A DNA stretch of 20,653 nt from assembly GCA_019649035.1 (NCBI GenBank), contig BMAT01012728.1, positions 158,574 through 179,226 of the forward strand, given 5' to 3'. Below, in pieces: positions 10,411-19,431 of the stretch. Under the pieces are notes generated by a model. The model searched no databases. It had not been told where the DNA came from and worked only from the letters and a program-made list of their open reading frames with translations. Both the position numbers and the translations under genes were made by a program. This stretch comes from Elysia marginata (Eukaryota; Mollusca; Gastropoda; Plakobranchidae). The stretch's first letter is position 1. Every line of letters starts with the position of its first letter.

Positions 10411-10527
10411 AGAAAGAAATAAAGAGAGAATGAGACAGACGAGATAAAGACAGACAGAGCGAGAGAGAGAAAAAGAAAGACAAAGAGAGAGAGAGAAAAA
10501 GAAAGACACACAGAGAGAGAGAGAGAG
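10411..10527 (+). repeat. Imperfect (GA)n purine tract
   Basis: About 117 bases of nearly pure purine on the plus strand contain several GA dinucleotide runs separated by AAAGAAAGAC-type interruptions and short ACA steps. It ends with about nine pure GA units at 10511-10527. Confidence 0.9.
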
Positions 10528-10839
10528 TTTTCGTACAGGGCGTTACACCGAAGTCTAAACTCGAACAACTTTTTGATTAGTTAGGCTTATAACAGACACT
10601 GTATGTAATGTTCGCTGCTAACTTGAGGGCAATTTTTCATCGTTCACGAGCGTTTTGCATGCAACTCTTTCAATGGATGGCCCGTAGGTAATTTTACCAG
10701 CCTAAACAAAATTGATTCCAAACAAATCTTAGTACATTCTTTGTAGTCCCTTCCTTATAATTTGTGAGTAAAGATGTTAAACCATCATCAATTAGTGACA
10801 GGTTAAAAGCAAAAATGAGTTGCATGCATTAAAAAAAAC
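10528..10839. other. AT-rich DNA, nothing recognised
   Basis: This gap holds no open frame of interest. A TTGCATGCAA palindrome (10655-10664) is the only notable word. Confidence 0.5.
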
Positions 10840-11035
10840 CCTACAGGCGAGCGTGGTTTAGTTCCGTTAACGGGAGGGCTAAACTTTGACGGAAGTAATG
10901 GAAGGGCAAAGCTTTTGAAGAACTTATTCTCGCAAGCTTGCATTTCTAACTTTGGTCATCTGTCCTCTGCTTTAAAGTCTACATCACTTCCGGCGAGAAA
11001 TCTTTTGAAATTTTGAAAGGTGTGTGAGCAGAAAA
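10840..11035. other. Small motif-dense block with nested inverted repeats
   Basis: CCGTTAACGG at 10864-10873 is a perfect palindrome. It is enclosed by GTTTAG (10856-10861) and its complement CTAAAC (10879-10884). Two ETS-type words occur near by, CGGAAGT around 10890 and ACTTCCGG around 10986, in opposite orientation. The block has no protein-like open frame. It may be a control element; the evidence is the words alone. Confidence 0.25.
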
Positions 11036-11040
11036 TGTGA

Positions 11041-11068
11041 GGGCGAGGTGGGGAGGGGAGGATATGGG
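11041..11068 (+). other. Putative G-quadruplex motif
   Basis: Four G-tracts, GGG (11041-11043), GGGG (11050-11053), GGGG (11055-11058) and GGG (11066-11068), are separated by loops of 6, 1 and 7 bases. This satisfies the usual G3+N1-7 quadruplex rule on the plus strand. Confidence 0.6.
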
Positions 11069-11256
11069 TGTTGTGTGAAGGTGCACTAGAATGGCCGGTG
11101 CAAACTTAACACGATAACAGTTGAGGGAACGAAATGAAAGCAAACAGAAAGCATGCATCAGGACGGGGTATCTTTTTATCTCCTAAGTTCTCACTTCGTG
11201 GGAGTAAGCGTTTTGTGCTTTTACCTTCAATCCAGTCTCCCTTTTTGATAGACAGG

Positions 11257-11305
11257 CTCTCTCTCTCTCTTCTCTTTCTTTCTCTCTCTGTCTCTCTCTT
11301 TCCCT
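11257..11305 (+). repeat. (CT)n-rich pyrimidine tract
   Basis: A pure (CT)7 run at 11257-11270 continues as TCTCTTTCT-type pyrimidine sequence with single G interruptions. The 61-codon frame across it is a repeat artefact. Confidence 0.9.
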
Positions 11306-12655
11306 CACACTTTCTATAAAGCTCTCTTTCTTAAATAGCACATTGTCCCTGCATCATTCCGTTCTTTGCTAATAGCTTTACAAGTTTCTTTTTATCTTAA
11401 TCTATAAAAGTATCATTAGTTTTATGATAAAACACACAAGTCTTAATTTGAGGAGCTTGATTTCTTCTTCCCAGCAAACTGATACCCGTTTAGAAACACG
11501 CAAATAAAAGTCAATCCAAGAGTTAGATATAGGGTAGCCTCAAACTTCTCCTGCGCGAGCTGCGGAGAAAAATCACAACGATTCAACTGATTTCTCACAA
11601 GTATTTTAAATTAGAATTTTGACAACGGTCTAAGTTTCGAGTCTATTGAATCTTATGAAATCAAGCAAAGGTAATTATTTGCTTTGATTTTTTCATCGTA
11701 GTTTCAATCCGAAATTTAATGTGGGAAGTGAAAAAATATAAACTTTTCTAGCTAGAGCACAAGTCTCCATTAGACTTAGAGCTAAAAGTTTGAGAAAAGC
11801 ACATTTTTCTGAAGGCCAATAGGCTAAAACAGTGATTGTATAAATAGTTAAAACTCCTCTTTGTCTTGGATGGGCGCGAAACTATACAATCAGACCAGTA
11901 CTCTTTCTCATATCCTTGATTAAGCGCCCTTGTGAAGCTTAGGGGACGTAAAACTTACTAAGGAAATTTTTTCATTTTTCTTTAAAATAAGCAAATTATT
12001 TACTTTAAGGATGAAGCAAAGACAGGCTATTGTGATCTATGCCTAGAGCAGTTTCGACATAAATATTCAAATAGAGCATTCTTGCCACTTTTGTAAGACT
12101 TTGAAAAAAGTTTAAACATTTGCTCTTTTTTTAATGAACTCCTCGATTTTTTTTTGTTGGGAATGAACGAAATATTGTTTTCATCTTTCTTCTTCACGGA
12201 TTTATAAACCGCCGGTAAAGGTTAACTCAGAGTGAATCGTATTCTCTGTCGAATTTGTAAATAGGCAAACTGTGGATTTGGTGTCGTCAAAAACGAACCG
12301 GCAACTGCTGAAATCTTACTTTGTTCATATTTCAAATTATTCAATATATTACATGATCACGATATTAATGTAAAATAATATTTCTGTGAGGGCATTAGAT
12401 TTTGCTGACATTTAATTGCCATTACCACACCTGAAGTCTATCCTTTTCCCTCTCCCACCTAAAGGGGTCACAAATTTCTTACTTTCTTTTGACTCCGTTC
12501 TATCTGTCTACTTTTCATTTTTCTTAGTGCGTTTCTTTTCGTTAGGGTTTTCAATTTGCTTGAAACATTTTTTTATTATGTCACCGCCAAGATCTCTTTT
12601 TTTTTTTTTGCTTTTACATTTTTTTTCTTCCTTTTGAAGCGTAGAAACCTCTTAG
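11306..12655. other. AT-rich DNA, no gene recognised
   Basis: I see no convincing gene. The plus-strand frame 12416-12637 encodes a Phe/Leu/Ser-rich string that simply follows T-rich sequence, including a long T-run at 12598-12609. Confidence 0.5.
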
Positions 12656-13110
12656 AAAACAATTCCGCACCGGAAGGAAGTTAAAGCAAAACAACTCTGA
12701 CTCCGCGCAGGAGAGTTTCATCATTCAATGACCTAATAATGCTAATCCTGCTAACTAATCCCTCCCTCGTGTGGCCTAGTTTTCTGGCTGATTCCCTGGC
12801 ACTCACGCTATATTTCTCACGCATCTTCCCTCACAGACAGACAATCTGGCTCCCCCTCACTCTTTCTTATCTTTGTAAAGACAAATACAATCTTTCTAGG
12901 AATAAAACATGGGGAGAACGTGTCTTACACTGTCTCAAAGTCTCTGCGCTATTTCAGTTACAAATGAACCTCACCTCAAACTTGCGCCTCTCTTAGTCTT
13001 GGCGGAGCATAGAGGGACCGGGGCCTTACTCACTTGCCTTGATATTTACTGAAAGCACTTTGTGTTCGAATCCCTTTGTTACTGATAAATAAAACATCTC
13101 AGGTATTTAA
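12656..13110. other. GC-richer block with a polymerase III B-box-like word
   Basis: Composition is more balanced than in the flanks. A plus-strand frame (12739-12996, 85 codons) has no recognised domain. At 13063-13073 the sequence matches the tRNA B box GGTTCGANTCC at 10 of 11 bases, and TGGCGGAGC at 13000-13008 matches the start of an A box 63 bases upstream. The spacing is wider than in the SINE at 9041, and no tRNA fold or SINE body follows. It could be a very old SINE head or chance. Confidence 0.2.
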
Positions 13111-14320
13111 ACTTTCCCTTGTCTGACATGCCCCCAAAGCATGCAATCACGATATATGGAACGATGTGAATAGTTAATAATCATCATATTTATTGCGCTT
13201 ATGTAGTCCTGGAAGTAAAAACAAAGTCAAGGCTCAGTTTAATGAATTCTCATTTCGTTGATATGTTAGTCAAGTATTTTATGACTTTGTCTTGACCGAT
13301 ACCGAGAATCCCTGGTGTACAAACGTTGCCTCTAGAATGATATACAGCTTTTTTTTTTCATTTACGCCTTTGATTTTCTTCTGAGTCTAAATACGAAAAT
13401 TTCGTGCACTGGGAAAGAAAACACCTGTTGCGTTTAAAAATCCAGTTTCCTTTTATTGAAGGCTGAATCTATGCGTTTTAAACTAAGATCTACATCTTTA
13501 AAACTGCACCCAAAAAGTACAATATATTGGTACATCCCATGCCGAGCATGTAGCTCGTTGATGAGTCTGACTGAAGATCTAAAATGTTCGAATATTGATT
13601 TTTGTAGGCAAAAACGTAATCGTGTTTTGAATCTCTCTTTTCACACTGCATACTATTGGTTCTCTAATGTATTGCTGGGAAGATGAATACGATCCCTTGG
13701 ATAGGGGATAGGGGAAACAGAATATTTCTTCACCTAAATAAATTTTAAGCTTATGAAATGCATAAAGAAAATTTACGAGTTTGCACGATATAAAGCATTG
13801 GTTCCAACATTGTTGTTATTTTTGAAACCTTATCAAAAAAGGGTTTCTTTTTTCTCAAATCATCAATATTTTGATTAATGTTGAAATAAAAAGCCTTAAA
13901 ACTCAATTCATTTGACAACGATAATCAAGACTTAAAAGTGCATTAGACTAAATCGTTTCCACTAGATATCTCGGACAACATAAAGCTTTGTTCTCATAAT
14001 GCTAAACGATTTGAGGATTATGACAGAGTTGAAATACTGTAGTTGTTGTTTTCCCCACCATACAAGAATTTCTATAAACATTCGCGATGATTAATCTTCT
14101 TTCGTCTTCTTTCAATTTGCAACCGTCAAAACGTTGACCCAAATCTAGTGAGTGTAATAAACCGTTTAAGATTGGTTTTGTCAGGTTGTAGGTCAGAGGT
14201 ATGATTAGATGGAAGTTGCCACAGCGATGTGTCTTCTTCAAGATAACAATGTATCTAAACTGTCAGTAACCCTTTGCTACCCGTAAGAATATCAAGTGAT
14301 TTCAGTCAAAAGATGAATGA
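13111..14320. other. AT-rich DNA, no gene recognised
   Basis: Open frames at 13456-13686 (plus) and 14002-14241 (minus) are short and unrecognised, and neither has clear start or splice context. A small CATGC/GCATG hairpin with loop CGA occurs at 13538-13550. No repeat family is identified. Confidence 0.45.
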
Positions 14321-14353
14321 TGTGTATGTTTGTGAGTGTGCGTGTGTGTGTAT
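14321..14353 (+). repeat. Imperfect (GT)n microsatellite
   Basis: Alternating TG/TA sequence ends in a short GTGTGTGTG run at 14342-14350, with interruptions before it. Confidence 0.75.
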
Positions 14354-14694
14354 ATTTGCTCGTTGATGAGTAGATATATGCTTTGGGAAGAGGAGGGGGG
14401 AAATTGAAATGTAAGAAGAATTTCAATTCAAGAGAAGCAATATAGTTAAATCATCAGTATCAAGTTTTCTAAAGGAAAAAAACTTCATAAAAAACCACTG
14501 TTCTTTACGACTTAAATCCATTAAGATATGAAAAGTATTTGTAAAAATTGTTGCGTGTTCTAATAAAATCTTACACTTTTCGAGTATGTCACTGAATGAC
14601 ATCGAGTTAAAAGTGATCTCTTAAGACCTCTCATATCAAGACACGAGTATAAATGGCATAAATCGGCAGAGAAAATCTGAAGAATGATAACAAA
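14354..14694. other. AT-rich DNA, nothing recognised
   Basis: No gene, repeat array or RNA signal is visible. A short G-run (14392-14400) is the only local feature. Confidence 0.5.
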
Positions 14695-14744
<50 letters not shown>

Positions 14745-14772
14745 TAATAATAAAAATAATAATAATAATAAT
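14695..14772 (+). repeat. (AAT)n microsatellite
   Basis: The trinucleotide AAT is repeated without error for 16 units (14695-14742). It then continues with a G interruption at 14743 and an A-run near 14752 to about 14772. The minus-strand frame through it gives a long Tyr run and is an artefact. Confidence 0.95.
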
Positions 14773-15359
14773 AGTAAGACTTATAATGACAAGAGTCTTG
14801 TATAACGCGCGAAATCCACCATAAAATGCTCGGAGGCACTGAAAAAAAAAGTATACAAACTGAAATTTATGAAAGCAAGCTTAGGAAATATAGGCAACAA
14901 TAAGCATTTCTTTTTTCCCATTTCGCTAGATCTTATCATAACTATGTTGGGACAAGAAATGTAAAAATTAGAATAAACAATAAAAATAATAATCAACAGT
15001 TTTTTTTTCAAAATGCACCTGGGGAAAGGAACTGAACAGTCCAAAGTACCGCTACTTACATTAACTGTTGTAGTCTATCTCACCGTCTCTTTGTTTTATG
15101 ACATCTAAGCTTTCTTCGTAATAACCAGGTCCTCATTCACTCAGTACTACAACCGTTGCGTGATGCGCTAGATCTATTTGCTCACCTTGATAAATAAAAA
15201 TACCTCTCTTAAAACAACTTCCTGGGCCTACAACAAGGCTTGACCAGACAGATGTTGAAATTTATCCCGACTTCTGAAGTGTCCCATATTTTTTTAAGCC
15301 TATCGTTAAGTTCAAACCATTGCTCTTCTAATGAGATGGTGTAAAGCCCACTTCAAACT
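14773..15359. other. AT-rich DNA, nothing recognised
   Basis: There is no supported gene. The minus-strand frame at 14781-15044 is Phe/Ile/Leu-rich and follows base composition. Confidence 0.5.
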
Positions 15360-15465
15360 CTTTCCTCCTGCTCCTCTCTCTGTCTCTGTCTCTTTTTTCT
15401 CTTTCTTCTCTCTATCCATTATCTCCTTCTCTTCCCTCTCTCCATCGATCTTTCCCCCTCTCTTA
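15360..15465 (+). repeat. Imperfect pyrimidine (CT-rich) tract
   Basis: Roughly 105 bases of mostly C and T consist of short CT and TCC runs with occasional A or G. This is degenerate microsatellite sequence. Confidence 0.8.
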
Positions 15466-15639
15466 ATTCAATCTTGAATTTTTTGTGTTTTGTCGTCTGA
15501 ATCTTATCCTTTAAGCAAATAAAAAACACATCTCTACCCGCTCCTATAAAATTGAAATCAAAGAATCGCCTAAACTTAAATCAAGAGAAGACGAACAGGC
15601 GTGATAAACAAACTCTCGACGATTTTTTTCCAATGATCT
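15466..15639. other. AT-rich spacer
   Basis: Nothing is recognised between the pyrimidine tract and the GC-richer block that follows. Confidence 0.5.
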
Positions 15640-15907
15640 ATATTTAAACCGGTGTCTCGTCAATCATAGTTCCATGCCACCTTGCATAACACCTGAAGAT
15701 GCGCCACCTCTGCTTCAGGTACTCACGCGCACCTGTATTGACCTAGTTACCACCCTTAACTCACAGTCAAAATACCTTTGCCTCAAGATTGTGCATGCTT
15801 TTGTTTACAAACAGCTGCAAGAGCTATCTAAGCATATCCAGACGTACCCATAGACCATGCAGGTAAAGTGCAACAAAACTGCACAGGTGAGAGAGGCAAG
15901 GTGAGGG

Positions 15908-15921
15908 CGATCAGCTGATCG
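15908..15921. other. 14-bp perfect palindrome around an E-box
   Basis: CGATCAGCTGATCG equals its reverse complement and is centred on a CAGCTG E-box. It lies within the CAGGTR cluster. About one palindrome of this length is expected by chance in a window of this size. Confidence 0.5.
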
Positions 15922-15962
15922 GAACTCTGAAGGACGCCTCTCTGTCTCAGTGTCTGTCTCTT

Positions 15963-15965
<3 letters not shown>

Positions 15966-16003
<38 letters not shown>
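15966..16003 (+). repeat. (CT)19 microsatellite
   Basis: There is an uninterrupted CT run of 38 bases. It sits directly before a TTCCTCTCTGCAG sequence and so forms an unusually long polypyrimidine tract for the 3' splice-site candidate at 16014-16015. On the minus strand it gives the Glu-Arg run that inflates a 128-codon frame (15805-16191), which I do not accept as a gene. Confidence 0.95.
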
Positions 16004-16006
<3 letters not shown>

Positions 16007-16015
16007 TCTCTGCAG

Positions 16016-16123
16016 AAAGGTGCAAATGAGGCGCCGTCACGCATTGCTCCAGGTGAGAAGATCCAGGTAAGCATCACTCGCCGACGACAGATCAAAAGCA
16101 GGCGCTCGACTCTGGTGGGCCAG
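16016..16123 (+). CDS. Candidate short internal exon with three alternative donors
   Basis: A textbook 3' splice site (about 50 pyrimidines, then TGCAG at 16011-16015) is followed by an open frame beginning at 16016. Three donor-like sequences follow: CAG|GTGAGA after 16052, CAG|GTAAGC after 16066 and CAG|GTAAGT after 16123. The exon would therefore be 37, 51 or 108 bases. The 51- and 108-base versions keep phase 0 at both ends, while the 37-base version ends in phase 1. The 36 possible residues are basic in the second half (RRR, KSRR) and I recognise no domain. The sequence is GC-rich relative to its surroundings, as exons often are. The same donors coincide with CAGGTR motifs, so the region could instead be regulatory. 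No upstream exon is identified. Confidence 0.3.
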
Positions 16124-16490
16124 GTAAGTACGAGGTGCCACCAGACCTGTTGACATACGATCCTACCTGGAAGCCTGTTGACCTGGTTCATATTCCAACC
16201 AAAATCTAGGCCAGCAGAGGGGAGGAAGGTGGAAGCAATCTTTTACAGATCAAAGATAACACGCATACTTATATTACAGTTAAAGCGAAGACGTTATTAT
16301 TGTATTGATTTTATTGACTCTTAACCTCGCTGGAACATAAGTATGAGATGACAGAGCCCTCAATTACCCATCCTCTTACGCCGGCCTAATAAATCACCTT
16401 GAATAACAGAGCGCCACCGCCATGGGCTAAAATACTTTTATGAGGTACTAGGAAACCGGACCGTTATTATTAAGCTCGCTCGTCTTGCGA

Positions 16491-17164
16491 AACTGAATTT
16501 GAACTAAAGCGTTAACAGTTCAAGACAATTATCTCAACGCATAGGGTCCTCAACTTTATAATGATACATTTTCTAATCTCATTTTACTGTCAAATTAAGC
16601 TGGTAAAAAGGCCGCAATAAAAATACGCCCCGCCCCCCGTTCAGTCTTTGATCGAAGAAAGAGTTAACTACTTTAATAGCATTTTTCATCATCCAATGAA
16701 ACCCATTTATGACCTCAGGAGACAAAAAAACTTTCCTTACTCAACACATGAGAAAACCTGGACAAGTCACGCAACAGACAAGATCGGATCGCTTATATTG
16801 TAGAAGTAAAGAAAAAAAGCAAGCCAGTGCAGTTGCTAGTTATGCTCGCGAAAGGGTTGGGTAGGGATTAGGTCGATTGGAAGGTGGGTAGATAGATAGG
16901 GAGCACAGATATGTCTATGAACAATTGTAAAATTCCAATGCCATTTAGGGGCTTTCGCACTGATATTATAAGGATTAACAAATGCATAGAGAAAAAAAAC
17001 GATTTTTTTTCGCTGGGCAAGCAAATATTATTAGGGATAAAGTCAGTGGGCTGTTTGCCTGTTATGCCAAAGTATTTGGGTTCGTTGCCAATCGAGTGTT
17101 CATTCGCCTCAGGAATCTGTTCAGTGTGAGTTGACTACTAACATCTCTTAAGATTCTTACCAAC
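16491..17164. other. AT-rich DNA; may include the 3' end of the minus-strand retrotransposon
   Basis: No gene of its own is seen. On the minus strand this segment lies just downstream of the reverse transcriptase stop at 17165-17167, so part of it is probably the element's 3' untranslated region. The end of the element is not visible as a poly(A) or duplicated target. The hairpin 16991-17011 falls here. Confidence 0.4.
16991..17011. other. Perfect 9-bp hairpin with A8/T8 arms
   Basis: GAAAAAAAA (16991-16999) is complementary to TTTTTTTTC (17003-17011) across a three-base loop CGA. On the minus strand it lies about 150 bases beyond the retrotransposon's stop codon. Confidence 0.7.
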
Positions 17165-18130
17165 CTACAACTCCTGCGAGGCTGTGTTCCTCCAGTCCTG
17201 GAAGTAGCCCTATATACCAGCTCTCCATCGTTCTTTATCTCGGACACCCCTTTTTCCGTGTCACTCATTTCAGCTGAACGAGATCATTTCGCCATATTCG
17301 TTTTTGTCTGTTTAGATCTTTTTGCCCCTTTGTGGTTGACACTGCGTCACTCTTTGCGCCCACCCATTGCCGCTAATCCTGGTTACATGTTCCGCCTATT
17401 TCCCGCTTGTTTAAAGAACAAACCGGACTTTATCTTGCACCCCAATTTTGCTTCTTATTTCTGTGCATGGTAATTTATTTTTTCCTTTAAATTAAAAATT
17501 TTCCTTTCCATGGAACTCTTTGCTGTCCCTCCCAATGCTTTTCTCAATGACAACGTTTGACGTCATAGTGGTGAGAATACATTAGTCGAGAACTTGTCTC
17601 TAATGCACTAGGTATTTCAATATTTCTCTATTTCTCCCAAAACAGCTCTAGCCTGCCCTGCTTCTCCATTTTATATCTTCTTTTGTGGTCTCCTTAATGT
17701 ATGTTATTTGAAGAAGGTATTTGTAGATTTCAGCTTTTTCGATTTTTTTCGTTTTCAATGAATACTTTGATTAGAGTGGGATAGTTTGTCAAGTATTTTG
17801 TTTTTCCTTTGTGCATTTTTAGCCCTACAGTTTGTTAGTTGTTTCGAGAGTATTCATTTGTATTTCCATTTGTAGTGATATTTCTGTAATTATTGAAAAA
17901 GCATTTCTATTTGCTGTGATGTTTTTGTGAGGAGGGCTACATCATCAGTAAATCGTAGGTATGTTAGGGTTTCTCCATCTTTATTTATACCATGTGTCAG
18001 CTCTACTTTAAAAATATGTCTTCGATTGCCGTCGTACAAAGCTTTATGAATATTGGGTCTCCTTATCAGGCTCCTATATTTATGGAAAATAGTATGCTTT
18101 GTGCCAAATGTTCCTCAATATATTGATGGA
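17165..18130 (-). pseudogene. Reverse transcriptase remnant, broken
   Basis: The enzyme copied element RNA into DNA at a nicked chromosomal target. Conserved pieces are spread over all three minus-strand frames, showing multiple small insertions or deletions. Immediately before the GDPI block two consecutive stops (TGA, TAA) stand where this enzyme family has Arg and Gln, and each is one C-to-T change from a usual codon. The residue before the catalytic Asp pair is Thr instead of the usual Ala (FTDD). A further stop sits near 17646, where Trp is expected. No continuous product can be made. The frame at 17062-17268 runs through part of this in a different register and is a shadow. Confidence 0.82.
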
Positions 18131-18133
18131 GCA
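17165..18133 (-). mobile_element. 5'-truncated non-LTR retrotransposon relic, RTE-like
   Basis: Read on the minus strand, the segment carries the second half of a reverse transcriptase in the order expected for RTE-type LINEs. The GDPI block is at 18051-18062. The catalytic Asp-Asp block is at 17941-17952. A connecting region rich in Lys/Glu/Ile lies at 17649-17735, followed by a basic thumb-like region near 17490-17520. A Trp/Gln/Arg-rich C-terminal segment is at 17318-17365, and the final GYFQDW motif is near 17193-17210, just before a TAG at 17165-17167. The endonuclease and the first reverse transcriptase blocks are absent. The match fades at about 18133, where purine-rich sequence begins, as expected for 5' truncation during target-primed insertion. 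The copy is dead, with at least several frame changes and internal stops. RTE assignment is by recognition of motif order and wording, not by search. Confidence 0.87.
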
Positions 18134-18611
18134 AGAAAAACAAGAGAGAGAAAAAGACAGACATGGACAGACAGAAGGACGAAAACTCTATTGTTGCTGA
18201 CTGACGCAATTCACTGCTAAATCAGCTGCTACAGTAACTATTGTAGGGTTTTCGGACTGAAAGTCGGTGGTATGATAAAAAAAAATTGAGGTAGGGGGAG
18301 GAGATATGTATGGTGGTGCTGTCACGAAATACAGAAAACATAAGTAGAGAGGTAAATCTAACCACCATAGAAATACATCAATTAGTATTTAGGCATCTGA
18401 TATATGAGGACCCTAAAAATTGGACTCGTAACTAAGCTTAGATTTAAACGACCATGCTGAAGTCCGAATCTAGACTTGCTTATTACATTTATCGTATAAA
18501 TTAACGTTTAAATTGATAAAATAAATTACCATTTATAAAACAATCACAAACTTAAAATAGCTGGGTAACGATGTAGAAAAATTATTCAGAAATAAATGGA
18601 CAAAATAGGTT
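18134..18611. other. AT-rich DNA, nothing recognised
   Basis: A short purine-rich stretch (18130-18182) borders the retrotransposon. The rest holds no gene, repeat family or RNA signal. Confidence 0.5.
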
Positions 18612-18632
18612 GATATATAGATAGATAGATAA

Positions 18633-18695
<63 letters not shown>
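18612..18695 (+). repeat. (GATA)n microsatellite
   Basis: Twenty-one tetranucleotide steps of GATA run on the plus strand, with variant units near 18614-18618 (ATAT) and 18631 (AAAT). From about 18634 onward the repeat is perfect. Confidence 0.95.
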
Positions 18696-19431
18696 CACTC
18701 ACAAAACTTCGATTATGACTACCTATTGCTATTAATGTCTTCGAATCAGGAAATGTTTCACTGCCGTTGTTAAAATCTCAGCTGTAAATAATATTTTGGA
18801 AATGATAAAGGTATTATAAACCGAACCGCTTTGGGTTCTTCAGATCCGTACTGTGTTCTTTCTTCTGCTTGATAAAGAACAAATTTACTTCTGCTTCTTT
18901 ATCACCTATTAGAGAGACATAAACACAGACAAACAGAAATTACAGGCTTACTCGCCAATTTTAAAAGTAAAGTACGTAAATTAATCCCCGTGGATTCCAG
19001 TTTTCGTGTGGAAGCAAGAATATTGGTCGGATCTATCTATGATGTTCAAATTTTTATACAAATAGAGTCAGTAAATTAGCTTTGACAATTTAGTCAGTCG
19101 CATTGGCACAAAATAAAGTAAAAGAAAGATTTTCGTTAACTTGTGCAGTTAAGTGGAAAGATGAATCCTTACTATACAGAAATGAAGGAGGTGGGGGGGA
19201 GTAATCGCGAGAGTTCATAACGGGTGCTCCGGGGTAACAATATTTTTCTACCGGTAAGAAATAAGGTCAGTCCTGTTTTGGTAGCCATTTCACTCCATCC
19301 CCGGCTGAAAGTTTTTCTTCCCTCTAACGTGATACTCGAAATTTTTCCTCCTGCTTTTCATCCAAATGATGGAAGAGGCAACAGCTTTATAAGGTTTTTT
19401 TATAGCCTGAACAGAAATCTTGCTGAGCTCA
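18696..19431. other. AT-rich DNA, no gene recognised
   Basis: The plus-strand frame at 19224-19466 (80 codons) has no recognised domain and runs into the microsatellite at its end. A G-run at 19191-19199 is the only low-complexity feature. No RNA gene is seen. Confidence 0.5.

Larger units (their letters stand above)
15640..16490. promoter_or_regulatory. Candidate control block with CAGGTR/E-box cluster
   Basis: This is the most GC-rich long segment of the window. CAGGTG or CAGGTA occurs nine times counting both strands. The starts are 15690, 15730 and 16164 on the minus strand, and 15716, 15860, 15884, 16050, 16064 and 16121 on the plus strand. There are also two CAGCTG E-boxes (15812-15817, 15912-15917) and a FOX word TGTTTAC (15802-15808). 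CAGGTG/CAGGTA is the core recognised by Snail, Scratch and ZEB zinc-finger factors. A Cdx/posterior-Hox-like TTTTATGAG lies at 16436-16444. The cluster is seen directly; enhancer or silencer function is inferred. Several CAGGTA/G copies also read as splice donors, so an exon in the middle is the competing explanation. Confidence 0.4.

Noticed and set aside
13551-13600. Hammerhead-ribozyme-like TTGATGAG followed by a possible stem
   Set aside because: The conserved CTGATGA core is altered, the required GAAA is missing, and helices I and III cannot be drawn.
13553-14371. 14-bp direct repeat GCTCGTTGATGAGT at 13553 and 14358
   Set aside because: About one such match is expected by chance in a window of this length, and similarity stops at the repeat edges.
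15805-16191. 128-codon minus-strand frame, among the longest in the window
   Set aside because: Its length comes from the stop-free (GA)n run encoding Glu-Arg repeats. No domain is recognisable on either side.
16413-16430. Ideal Kozak context GCCACCGCCATGG
   Set aside because: The ATG is followed by one codon and then TAA, so no protein results. It remains just a word in a GC-rich block.
17062-17268. Minus-strand frame read as an independent small protein
   Set aside because: It runs through the C-terminal part of the reverse transcriptase relic in the wrong register for most of its length.
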